The notes under the pieces are model-generated. The model saw nothing but the letters and a program-made list of their open reading frames with translations. It had not been told where the DNA came from and did no database searches. A stretch of 13,388 nt of DNA from Clostridiales bacterium DTU023 (GTDB lineage: Bacteria > Bacillota > Clostridia > Saccharofermentanales > DTU023), in contig LFTF01000099.1 of the NCBI GenBank assembly GCA_001512945.1, positions 33,687-47,074 on the forward strand. Direction: 5' to 3'. Positions 1-6,776 of the stretch are shown one piece after another. Positions within the stretch are counted from its first letter, which is position 1. Every line of letters starts with the position of its first letter. The position numbers and the translations under genes were made by a program.

Positions 1-31
1 GTTTTTCACGGTAGCGACTGTTTGCAGTCAT
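1..31 (-). CDS. Start of an unidentified gene, cut by the window edge
   Basis: A minus-strand ATG at 29-31 is preceded by a strong ribosome binding site (GAGGAGGTG, about 10 bases upstream) and opens a frame reading MTANSRYREK before the window ends. It lies 39 bp downstream of the stop of the Tim44-like gene on the same strand, so the two could be co-transcribed. Ten residues are too few to assign a family. The call rests only on the start codon, its Shine-Dalgarno sequence and the spacing. Confidence 0.5.
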   Translation of the reverse strand, partial: MTANSRYREK

Positions 32-70
32 CGCGGACGCCACCTCCTCATGCGCAAAACAAAACTATGG

Positions 71-994
71 TCAAATCGTTTGCTGCGCGATCCCCTTGAT
101 ATTTGAAAGAACCCAGTCAAATTCAGGTGCGGTGACAATCGAATGGCAATAGCTGCATCGCGCGGATTGTGTCAGGTCAATCGGTGCCCCGCAGTGCGGA
201 CAATTGCGGCTCACTTCTTGCTTGCCCTCCACACCCGGCGCAGGGGTCTTAACTCCGACACTGCGAATCATGGTCCATTCATAGGTCATGAATTTCTCAC
301 GTTTCGGATCACCGCTGACCACATTGCCCGTGTTCCGGTCAATGGTGTAGTCCGTGATCCTCGTGGTAAGACGGATCAACAGGTTGTCGTTTTGTTCATC
401 CTGATAGAACTGTTTTAAGGCCACGCTCATGATCGCTATGCGTTCAATGCGATTGATCTGGCCGCGAGTGACGAGCTCTTGCATCTGACGCCACATCTGA
501 TTGTATAGATCGTCTGTTAAGCGAGCCCGCATAGGCTCCCAATCTTGAGTCTCCCAGGCGCGCTGCATCTCAGAATACAGATTCGACACCTTTTCGCGCA
601 TCTCCGCTTCGGTGAAAAACGGATCGATTTGGCGGATCTGATCCGCCACGGCCGCCGATTGCGCCGGCGGAATGGCCGCGACGCTAGTCGGTGCGCTACT
701 ACTGCCCTTTTTCTTACGGGAGAGGACGAAAAAGAGAATGATGACAATAATGACGACAGGGAAAGGGATTGGAATGCCTCCCCCGCTACTGCCGCCTCCG
801 CTGTAGCTGTAATCGCCGCTACTTGAATCATTCCAACTCGGCGGATCAAAACTATAGTCGTTGTCGCCGCCAAAAAAACCGGCATCCGCTGGGCTGGGAT
901 AAAGAAGCGTTGAGGCGCTGGCCGTAGTATTGAACAATGCGACAACACACAGCGCTATCATTAACAAATACAAGAATCGATTCATTCTCTTCAT
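71..994 (-). CDS. Secreted/membrane Tim44-like domain protein with C-terminal zinc ribbon
   Basis: The protein is 307 residues from the ATG at 994, chosen over a GTG nine codons upstream because AAAGGGGG lies about 8 bases before this ATG. In order it shows a hydrophobic signal-like segment (about residues 4-28, LYLLMIALCVVALF), a Gly/Ser-rich low-complexity stretch, a transmembrane segment (PFPVVIIVIILFFVLS) followed by basic RKKK, a Tim44-like region (acidic start DPFFTEAEMREKVSNLY, WETQDWEPMRARLTDDLY), and a zinc ribbon CPHCGAP...CSYCHS near the C-terminus. Bacterial Tim44-like proteins of this layout are usually of unknown function. The fold resembles the mitochondrial import factor domain, but a transport role is not shown. 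A strong terminator separates it from the upstream genes, so it is probably its own unit with the gene at the window edge. Confidence 0.8.
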   Translation of the reverse strand: MKRMNRFLYLLMIALCVVALFNTTASASTLLYPSPADAGFFGGDNDYSFDPPSWNDSSSGDYSYSGGGSSGGGIPIPFPVVIIVIILFFVLSRKKKGSSSAPTSVAAIPPAQSAAVADQIRQIDPFFTEAEMREKVSNLYSEMQRAWETQDWEPMRARLTDDLYNQMWRQMQELVTRGQINRIERIAIMSVALKQFYQDEQNDNLLIRLTTRITDYTIDRNTGNVVSGDPKREKFMTYEWTMIRSVGVKTPAPGVEGKQEVSRNCPHCGAPIDLTQSARCSYCHSIVTAPEFDWVLSNIKGIAQQTI

Positions 995-1032
995 ACTTTC
1001 CGCCCCCTTTGCCAGTGCCACAATTCTATACT

Positions 1033-1094
1033 AAAAAAGACACCCCCGCCACGCCGGTATCCGCAAAATCCCGGCGGTGGCAGGGGTGTCTTTG
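1033..1094 (-). terminator. Long hairpin terminator after the hydroxyisobutyrate-dehydrogenase fragment
   Basis: AAAGACACCCC (left arm) pairs with GGGGTGTCTTT (right arm), and inner arms CGCCACGCCGG and CCGGCGGTGGC extend the stem. On the minus strand the stem is followed by TTTTTT. It lies 33 bp past the stop of the dehydrogenase fragment and just before the Tim44-like gene, so it ends the selenium operon transcript as assembled here. A-rich sequence on the other flank means it could also act weakly on the plus strand. Confidence 0.85.
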
Positions 1095-1126
1095 CAAACG
1101 AATCCGTATGGATAGCGTTTATGGTT

Positions 1127-1739
1127 TTAGTGGGCCTCGCTTCTTGTCCCTTTTTTACCGCGATAGAGACGTACCAAGGCCTGCGTCCCCAAGTCTTCAT
1201 CGCCATCCTCCGCCATATCTTCATACAGCTGCAAAACCGTACGCAACATGGGAAGGACAGTGCCTCGATGGGCCATTTCTTCTTCGACAATATGCATGTC
1301 TTTGATGAAATGCTTGATGAAAAAACCCGGGTCATGATCCCCTGAAAGCACACGGGGTGCCATATTCGTGATCTGCCAGCTTCCGGCTGCCCCGGCCCCA
1401 ATGGCGCGCAGCATGGTCGACGGGTCAAGGCCCGTTTTTTCAGCATAGACGATGGCTTCCGTCATGGCTGCCGTCGCGCCCGCAACCGCAATCTGATTAG
1501 CCGATTTCGTATGCTGTCCGCTGCCCGCGGGCCCCATGTAGACAATGTTTTTTCCCATGGCTTTAAAAAGGGGCAAGCAGCGCTCAAAGCTGTCCTCGTC
1601 CCCACCCACCATGATGGAGAGCGTACCTTCTTTCGCACCCACGTCTCCGCCGGAGACAGGCGCGTCAAGCAGCTTAAGGCCTACTTTTTCGCCTTGCGCG
1701 TACAATTTTTTCGCCAAGGCCGGCGACACGCTGGCCGTG
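1127..1739 (-). pseudogene. 3-hydroxyisobutyrate dehydrogenase / tartronate semialdehyde reductase family, C-terminal fragment
   Basis: About 200 residues match the second part of beta-hydroxyacid dehydrogenases: the substrate-binding motif DAPVSGGDVGAKEGTLSIMVGGDE, then GPAGSGQHTKSANQIAV holding the catalytic lysine (K in HTKSAN), then the all-helical C-terminal domain. The N-terminal Rossmann domain (GxGxMG, roughly 110-120 residues) is absent. Family-like sequence begins at TASVSPALAKKL (about 1738), exactly where SelB homology ends in another frame. The first in-frame ATG (1765) would add only residues that are out-of-frame selB sequence. Without the cofactor-binding half this cannot be an active enzyme. 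It is either a deletion remnant or an assembly join. The exact substrate (hydroxyisobutyrate, tartronate semialdehyde or another) cannot be told from the fragment. Confidence 0.85.
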
Positions 1740-2450
1740 GCTCGCGACATCGACCGCCGTCTCATGGACCTGGATGCCGCGCACGCGGGCTTTCTTTTGC
1801 CCGGGATACACCTCCACCTGTTCCCCCGTCCGGACCGTGCCCTCGATTAGGGTGCCGGTCACAACTGTGCCAAATCCTCCCATGGAAAAGACCCGGTCAA
1901 CAGGCAGGCGGAAGGGTAGATGGTTTTTGTTGGAGTCCACACGGGCAATTTCGGAGAATAATACATCCTTAAGATGCCGAATGCCTTCGCCCGTCGCGCT
2001 TGAAGTGCGGATGATCGGGGCGTTTTCAAGGAAGGTGTTCTTCACATGGTCGCGGACATCCTCCTCCACGAGTTCAATGAAATCCTGATCGGCCAGGTCG
2101 CATTTGGTGATCGCGATGACGCCTCTGGGGATGCCGAGAAGTGACAGGATACCTAAATGCTCACGCGTCTGCGGCATGACGCCTTCGTCTGCCGCGACGA
2201 CAAGGAGCGCTAAGTCAATGCCGCCCGCGCCCGCGAGCATGTTGCTAACAAAACGTTCGTGTCCCGGTACGTCGATGATGCCCGTACGGGTACCGTCGGG
2301 GAGGTCAAGCCAGGTGAAGCCGAGCTCGATTGTGATCCCTCGCTCTTTTTCCTCACTTAAGCGATCGGGGTCGCGCTCGGTCAGGGCGACGATCAGCGAG
2401 GATTTCCCGTGATCGACGTGTCCCGCGGTGCCAATGATGACGTGGCTCAC
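1674..2450 (-). pseudogene. selB: Selenocysteine-specific elongation factor SelB, truncated at the 3' end
   Basis: SelB is the EF-Tu-like GTPase that brings Sec-tRNA to the ribosome at UGA codons marked by a SECIS element. The GTPase domain is intact: GHVDHGKS (residues 10-17), RGIT (38-40), DVPGHE (60-65) and TKCD (115-118). Domain 2 starts (DRVFSMGGFGTVVTGTL, 185-201), but family-like sequence ends at about residue 242 (HGQRVA, near 1722). Sixteen out-of-frame residues follow before the stop at 1674. Full SelB is about 600-640 residues, so the rest of domain 2, domain 3 and the C-terminal winged helices that bind SECIS RNA are missing. The start is GTG at 2450, overlapping the selA stop (GTGA), the usual translational coupling. 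Gene identity is certain; whether the truncation is biological is not. Confidence 0.93.
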
Positions 2451-3859
2451 AAGCGTTTATCTCCTTCTCCTAAGATGGCACAAAGTGCCTCGATTAAGAT
2501 CTGCTCTTCCCCCTGTGACACCGTGCGAAGGTCAAACAAAAGTGAGTCGTTTACCGTGCGACAAATGATCGGCGGATCATAGGCGCGAAGCGCCGCCTCA
2601 ATCGATTGTAAAGTCGAAGAAGTGCCATTTTCGGGGACAAGGGTTAAGGCCCATGAAGGAATGCGAACTTCAGGTGCGGAGCCACCCCCTATGATCATGT
2701 CGCTTGACGTGACCGTTGCTTTGATACCTCGGGCGTTCAAAATATCTTTCACCTGTTCGCTGCGTTTAAAGAGCGCACCCGTATCCACAAGCGCCATCCG
2801 CAAAAGCGGAATATGTTGACGGGCCATTTCAGGGTCAAGGTAAAGGGTCAGCGTCGCCTGAAGCGCTGAGAGGGTCATCTTGTCGCAGCGAAACGCGCGC
2901 ATGAGCGGATGGGCCCGGCAGCGCTCAACATATTCTTTTTTCCCGATGATGATGCCCGCCTGGGGGCCGCCCAAAAGTTTATCACCGGAAAAACAAATCA
3001 CCTCCGCGCCACAGGCGACAGCCTGCGAGACCGTCGGTTCTTCCGGCAGAAGCTTTGCCAGATCTTGGGAGATGCACCCGCTTCCCAGATCGTAAATGAG
3101 TGGAATCGCGTGTTGGTGTGCAAGCGCGGCCAAATCGCATTCATCGACTTCTTCCACGAAGCCGCTCATGCGAAAATTGCTGCGATGCACTTTCAAAAAT
3201 GCCGCGGTGGATTCATTCACCGCTCGCTCGTAATCAGAAATGCGCGTCCTGTTGGTGGTGCCGACTTCACGCAGTTTCGCACCGCTTTCTTCCATGATCT
3301 CCGGGACGCGAAATTTGCCTCCGATTTCGACCAGTTCGCCGCGCGAGACAATAACTTCACGTCCGCGGCAAATGGATGAGAGCGCTAACATGACCGCCGC
3401 CGCGTTGTTGTTGACGACGGTGGCCGCTTCCGCATTGAAAAGCCGACAGAGCAGTTCCTCGGTCGATGCGCCGCGCTGTCCGCGGCGGCCGTGTTCAAGA
3501 TCATATTCCAGCGATGAATAGCCGCGGCTACTGTCCATGACCGCGTCTAAGGCCTGTTCGGCCAGCGGGGCACGTCCCAAATTGGTATGCAAAATGGCCC
3601 CGGTCGCATTAATGACTTTCCGAATCTTCGTTTTTGTCTCTTGATCGAGTTGTTTCAATATGGAAAAAATAATGGATTCTTCTGTGATCGGTTCATCGGA
3701 ATGACCCGCAAGCAGGCCTTCACGGGCCTTATCGAGCGTCGTGCGAATCGCTTCGCGTACGGGCACATGCCCCATTAATCGGAGGGCATTTTCCAGTCGC
3801 GGCTCTCTTAAGAGTTCGTCTACTTTCGGAAGCTGTCGCACGCTGTCAATCGTCGTCAT
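2447..3859 (-). CDS. selA: L-seryl-tRNA(Sec) selenium transferase SelA
   Basis: SelA is a PLP enzyme that converts Ser-tRNA(Sec) to Sec-tRNA(Sec) using selenophosphate. The protein is 470 residues, the usual family length. It has the N-terminal tRNA-binding region (MTTIDSVRQLPKVDELL), the INATGAILHTNLGRAPL motif (83-100), the YSSLEYDLEHGRRGQRG segment (114-130), the Asp of the PLP site (IYDLGSG, about 255-261), and the PLP lysine K294 in CFSGDKLLGGPQAG. The ATG at 3859 is preceded by GAGAGGTAGG. Its stop overlaps the selB GTG. No defect is visible, so this gene should be functional. It sits 74 bp downstream of the DUF3343 gene in the selenium operon. Confidence 0.97.
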   Translation of the reverse strand: MTTIDSVRQLPKVDELLREPRLENALRLMGHVPVREAIRTTLDKAREGLLAGHSDEPITEESIIFSILKQLDQETKTKIRKVINATGAILHTNLGRAPLAEQALDAVMDSSRGYSSLEYDLEHGRRGQRGASTEELLCRLFNAEAATVVNNNAAAVMLALSSICRGREVIVSRGELVEIGGKFRVPEIMEESGAKLREVGTTNRTRISDYERAVNESTAAFLKVHRSNFRMSGFVEEVDECDLAALAHQHAIPLIYDLGSGCISQDLAKLLPEEPTVSQAVACGAEVICFSGDKLLGGPQAGIIIGKKEYVERCRAHPLMRAFRCDKMTLSALQATLTLYLDPEMARQHIPLLRMALVDTGALFKRSEQVKDILNARGIKATVTSSDMIIGGGSAPEVRIPSWALTLVPENGTSSTLQSIEAALRAYDPPIICRTVNDSLLFDLRTVSQGEEQILIEALCAILGEGDKRL

Positions 3860-3933
3860 GAAGCCTACCTCTCACTATTTGAAATATCACACTCACATCT
3901 TATCAAAAGAACGCCAAATCGATGTGATGCCAT

Positions 3934-4173
3934 CTATTCATTGTCAAAAATAAGGATATAGTCGTTGTCTTCTTCATTAAACACGCGTTCCGTGTCATCG
4001 TCGGTCATGGTCGCCTCGTCAAAGGGTAACGAAAACCGCACCGCGGAGCCGCAGGAAATGGACAGCTTGCGGGGGGCGGGGACCATGCGGGCCTCCTCGT
4101 CCCCCAGCGCCTCCAGGCGCCGGAGGAAGGAGATCGCCCCGTAATGGGAATGAAATGTCGCAATCTGTGACAT
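3934..4173 (-). CDS. DUF3343 family protein, putative Se/S carrier
   Basis: This 79-residue protein matches the DUF3343 pattern: an N-terminal MSQIATFHSHYGAISFLRRLEALG (compare the family's substrate-side FxSxxxAxxxEK-type start), then VPAPRKLSISCGSAVRF with the conserved cysteine in SCG, and a short acidic C-terminus rich in Asp and Glu. Comparative genomics in the literature links DUF3343 to YedE and YedF in selenium-using bacteria, where it is proposed to carry selenium or sulfur; its chemistry is unproven. It starts one base after the stop of the TusA-like gene (TAA, t, ATG), indicating translational coupling. The acidic tail (DEATMTDDDTERVFNEEDNDY) is longer and more charged than I would expect. 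Confidence 0.85.
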   Translation of the reverse strand: MSQIATFHSHYGAISFLRRLEALGDEEARMVPAPRKLSISCGSAVRFSLPFDEATMTDDDTERVFNEEDNDYILIFDNE

Positions 4174-4174
4174 A

Positions 4175-4381
4175 TTATCGTATGAATTCGATCACGTAGT
4201 GGTCGTCTTTTTCGATCAGACTTGCGTGATGATCGTTGTTTTTTGCAAAGCGCAGGATATTCTCTCTCGGCGTCTCATCGTCTACCAAGATTTGGAAAGG
4301 GTATTCCCCTTCCGCAACCGCCTGCTTGGCAAGGAGGACAGGTTCGGGACAGGATAAGCCTTTGGCGTCAATTACTTTCAT
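4175..4381 (-). CDS. TusA/YedF-like sulfurtransferase-fold protein of selenium metabolism
   Basis: The 68-residue protein has the TusA fold signature MKVIDAKGLSCPEPVLLAKQAV, with the persulfide- or perselenide-forming cysteine in SCPEPV (residue 11). It ends with a typical LIEKDDHYVIEFIR strand. It is single-domain: YedF of many selenium users carries a second DsrE-like domain that is absent here, so it may be called a short YedF or a TusA-like protein. In this context, between yedE and DUF3343, it most likely accepts or delivers reduced selenium (inference). AAAGGA lies about 8 bases before the ATG. It begins 31 bp after the yedE stop and is followed one base later by the DUF3343 start. Confidence 0.9.
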   Translation of the reverse strand: MKVIDAKGLSCPEPVLLAKQAVAEGEYPFQILVDDETPRENILRFAKNNDHHASLIEKDDHYVIEFIR

Positions 4382-4412
4382 TTTTAGTTCCTTTCAATCT
4401 TATCGATATGTC

Positions 4413-5519
4413 TTATTGGCTGATTTTGGTTTTGGGCTTTTTTGAGTAGAAAAACCCGATCAGAATCATCAGTGCCAGGGCCACGATGACCGCGATGCGG
4501 CCGCCCGGTGTGGCACCGCCTCCTACCACAATGTGGGTGCCCTCTTCATAGACGTCGCCCGATGAGGCAAGTCCGAAGTTGTGGCTGACCGCGGCACCCA
4601 CCAAGAGTCCCAGAACGGTGATGGCTGAGTCAACATTGCCTGTGCCGGTGAGGACGAGTTGGCGCATGGGGCAGCCGCCCAAAAGGACGGAACCAAATCC
4701 GACGACCATGAGGCCCAAAACGTTCCAGATCCACTGGCTGTGGGCGACAGGTTGATGGTAAAGGCCAAGGTTGAAACGGTTGGTCGCGATGTTAAACACG
4801 AAGGCGACGACGAGGATGCCGATATTGCCCCAGAAAAGGTGCAGGTCGCGGATCATGAAGACGTCGCGGATACCGCCCGCCTGGCAGATGCGTGAGCGCT
4901 GAGCGAAGATGCCCAAGACAAAGGTGAGTCCGAGCGCGATCCAGATGGGGGCGCGCATGGACCCCGGTCCCGCCTCTGAGTAGGCGAGAAGGGGGGAAGA
5001 AACCGCCAGCATGATGAACAGTACTACCTGCAGGCCGGGCATAAAGGCGCCTTCAAAATTGTTCAGCTTATGTGTGCGGCCAAGTGAAAAGCCGCGGCGT
5101 AAAAACAGTGTCCCGATATAAATACCGAGGACAAATCCGACAAGGCCGATCCATGCGTTCAGGTCGCCTGCCGCCATACGAAGGACCATGCGGAGCGGGC
5201 AACCCAAGAAAACGAGCGCGCCGATCATGACGAGCGCTCCGAGGACGAAACGGGTCAAGGGCGAGGAGCCGCCTCTGGCGCGGAATTCTTTGGTCGCAAG
5301 CGAGATGGCAAAAGAGCCCAAAATAAGGCCGATGATCTCAGGGCGTACATACTGAACGGGCGCTGCGGTGTGAAGCTTCAACGCCCCTGCCGTGTCGCGG
5401 ATAAAGCACGCGATACAAATACCCATGTTGGCGGGGTTGCCGGTGATCACTAAGAGGATCGCGGCAAATCCGATCGCGGCTCCTGTCAAGAGCACCGCGA
5501 GTTTTGTTAATTTTTTCAT
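4413..5519 (-). CDS. yedE: YedE family putative selenium transporter
   Basis: This is a 368-residue, highly hydrophobic protein with about ten membrane segments and two repeats of the YeeE/YedE (Sulf_transp) fold. Conserved cysteines sit at the expected repeat positions: GNPANMGICIACFIRD, FLGCPLRM, RSRICQAGGIRD and LLGGCPMRQL. The Gly-Cys-Pro pairs are typical of the thiosulfate/selenium transporter family. Members linked to selD are proposed selenium importers; the actual substrate is not proven. The ATG at 5519 has GGGAG about 7 bases upstream, and the start MKKLTKLAVLLTGAAIGF is a good first membrane helix. It lies 123 bp downstream of selD and 31 bp upstream of the TusA-like gene, consistent with one operon. 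Confidence 0.92.
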   Translation of the reverse strand: MKKLTKLAVLLTGAAIGFAAILLVITGNPANMGICIACFIRDTAGALKLHTAAPVQYVRPEIIGLILGSFAISLATKEFRARGGSSPLTRFVLGALVMIGALVFLGCPLRMVLRMAAGDLNAWIGLVGFVLGIYIGTLFLRRGFSLGRTHKLNNFEGAFMPGLQVVLFIMLAVSSPLLAYSEAGPGSMRAPIWIALGLTFVLGIFAQRSRICQAGGIRDVFMIRDLHLFWGNIGILVVAFVFNIATNRFNLGLYHQPVAHSQWIWNVLGLMVVGFGSVLLGGCPMRQLVLTGTGNVDSAITVLGLLVGAAVSHNFGLASSGDVYEEGTHIVVGGGATPGGRIAVIVALALMILIGFFYSKKPKTKISQ

Positions 5520-5642
5520 TCAAATTCTCCCAAATTATTAATCCATAATCGAGTCGCAAAGCGCGCTCGAGCATTGCCCGGCTGCACAACAGCCGACTTG
5601 TTCAAGGTTGAGTCGTTGGAATGGACCGTAGGTTAATGCGGA

Positions 5643-6686
5643 TTAGTGGACTTTGATCGCGACCCCTTCGAAGGCTTTGACGCGCCCTATCACCCAAGCC
5701 CTTTCACCTTGCTCATGCATGGTCGAAAGGTAGGTTGTAGCGTCCTTTTCGGGCATTGCTAAGAGCAATCCGCCGGAGGTCTGAGGATCAAACATCAGAT
5801 CACTCAAAGCCAAGGGTACCCCTTCATCAAATTGGACTCGATCACCGACAAAACCGCGGTTACGATAACAGCCGCCGGGCAGCATGCCGTCTTGGGCCAT
5901 CGTGCGCGCTTCAGGCAAAAGCGGAAGCTTTTGGCTGTCGATCAGGATGGTCACCCGATTCTCTTTTCCCGCCATCTCTCTGGCGTGACCCAGAAGGCCA
6001 AAGCCTGTGACATCGGTGGAAGCCGATACGTCGAGGCCGATCGAGGCTTCAAAGGCGTATTTGTTGAGCTTTGCCATGGTGTCGACTAGTTTTTTGATCG
6101 ACTCCTCTCGGATCAGCTCAGCCTTCAAGCCCGTAGAGAGTGCGCCTGTGCCCAGTGGTTTCGTCAGTACGAGGAGATCACCTATTCTCGGTGTATCATT
6201 GCGCCGTATCTTATCCGGATGGCATAAACCCATGACGGAAAGTCCGTATTTGGGTTCCTCGTCTTCGATACTGTGGCCGCCCGCGATGCTGACACCTGCC
6301 TCAAGGCATTTATCGGCGCCTCCTTCCAGAATTTTCCGCACGACATCTAAGTCGAGACAGCTGGAAAAGCAAAGCAGATTCAGCGCGGTTTTCGGTGTGG
6401 CCCCCATGGCATAGACATCACTTAAGGCGTTTGCCGCGGCGATACAACCGTAGTCGTAAGGGTCATCCACCACCGGAGGGAAGAAGTCAACCGTTTGAAT
6501 GATGGCAACATCTTCCGAAGCGAGGTACACACAGGCATCGTCATCGGATTCATAACCGATAAGGAGGCGCTCGTCCGACACGCGGGGTAATCCTGAAAGA
6601 AGCTGGGAAAGAACCGCCGGTCCTATCTTCGCGCCTCAACCGCCCGCTTGGGTCATCTGTGTCAGACGTATCTTTTGTTCAGACAT
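5643..6686 (-). CDS. selD: Selenide, water dikinase SelD, itself a selenoprotein (TGA = Sec at residue 17)
   Basis: SelD makes selenophosphate from selenide and ATP, the selenium donor for SelA and for other selenium uses. Read from the ATG at 6686, preceded by AAAGGAGGT, the frame gives MSEQKIRLTQMTQAGG, an in-frame TGA at 6636-6638, then GAKIGPAVLSQLL and 330 residues to the TAA at 5643. With Sec inserted the protein is 347 residues, the normal SelD length. The TGA falls at residue 17, the catalytic Cys/Sec position, with the essential lysine at 20, as in E. coli SelD. Downstream motifs are intact: DDACVY, QTVDFFPPVVDDPYDYG, AGGHSIEDEEPKYG, DVTGFGLLGHAREM and DPQTSGGLL. A finder that stops at TGA would start at a GTG near 6581 and lose the active site. 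A promoter lies upstream at 6731-6758. Confidence 0.95.
6611..6638 (-). promoter_or_regulatory. Candidate SECIS element downstream of the selD UGA
   Basis: Immediately after the UGA (6636-6638, minus strand), bases +13 to +25 form GGACC-GGC-GGUUC, a 5-bp stem (one G-U pair) with a GGC apical loop at +18 to +20. The stem extends by further A-U pairs around a bulged U at +11. Bacterial SECIS hairpins sit within the coding region about 16-37 bases past the UGA and usually carry G residues in the loop, so position and loop fit. The fold was paired by eye, and the small loop is a weak point. Confidence 0.6.
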
Positions 6687-6730
6687 GAGCATACCTCCTT
6701 TACCTGTTATTCGGATCAATATCCTCCACC

Positions 6731-6758
6731 ATGCTAACACAACTTAGGCATGCGTCAA
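6731..6758 (-). promoter_or_regulatory. Predicted sigma-70-type promoter of the selD operon
   Basis: On the minus strand, TTGACG (-35, 6753-6758) and TAGCAT (-10, 6731-6736) are separated by 16 bp in the 90-bp gap between the MtnA-like gene and selD. It lies about 45 bp upstream of the selD ATG. It would drive selD, yedE, the TusA-like gene, DUF3343, selA and selB. No terminator is visible in the gap, so read-through from the upstream pair is also possible. Confidence 0.55.
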
Positions 6759-6776
6759 GAATGATTCTATGGTCGT

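Noticed and set aside
1740..1765. ATG at 1763-1765 as a true start for a short dehydrogenase
   Set aside because: The residues it adds (MRRRSMSRA) are selB bases read in another frame, there is no ribosome binding site, and the Rossmann domain would still be missing.
1511..1972. Plus-strand frame opposite selB and the dehydrogenase fragment
   Set aside because: It crosses the join of two recognisable minus-strand genes and has no family features; a shadow frame.
2909..3379. Long plus-strand frame opposite selA
   Set aside because: It lies wholly antisense to an intact, strongly conserved selA, has no recognisable domain and is a codon-bias shadow.
5520..5642. A selC (tRNA-Sec) gene between selD and yedE
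   Set aside because: The gap contains a GTTCAA-like string and hairpins, but no acceptor stem, long extra arm or CCA end of tRNA-Sec can be assembled from it.
6582..6686. selD as an N-terminally truncated pseudogene
   Set aside because: The upstream codons match SelD exactly once TGA is read as selenocysteine, with start, ribosome binding site and length all normal.
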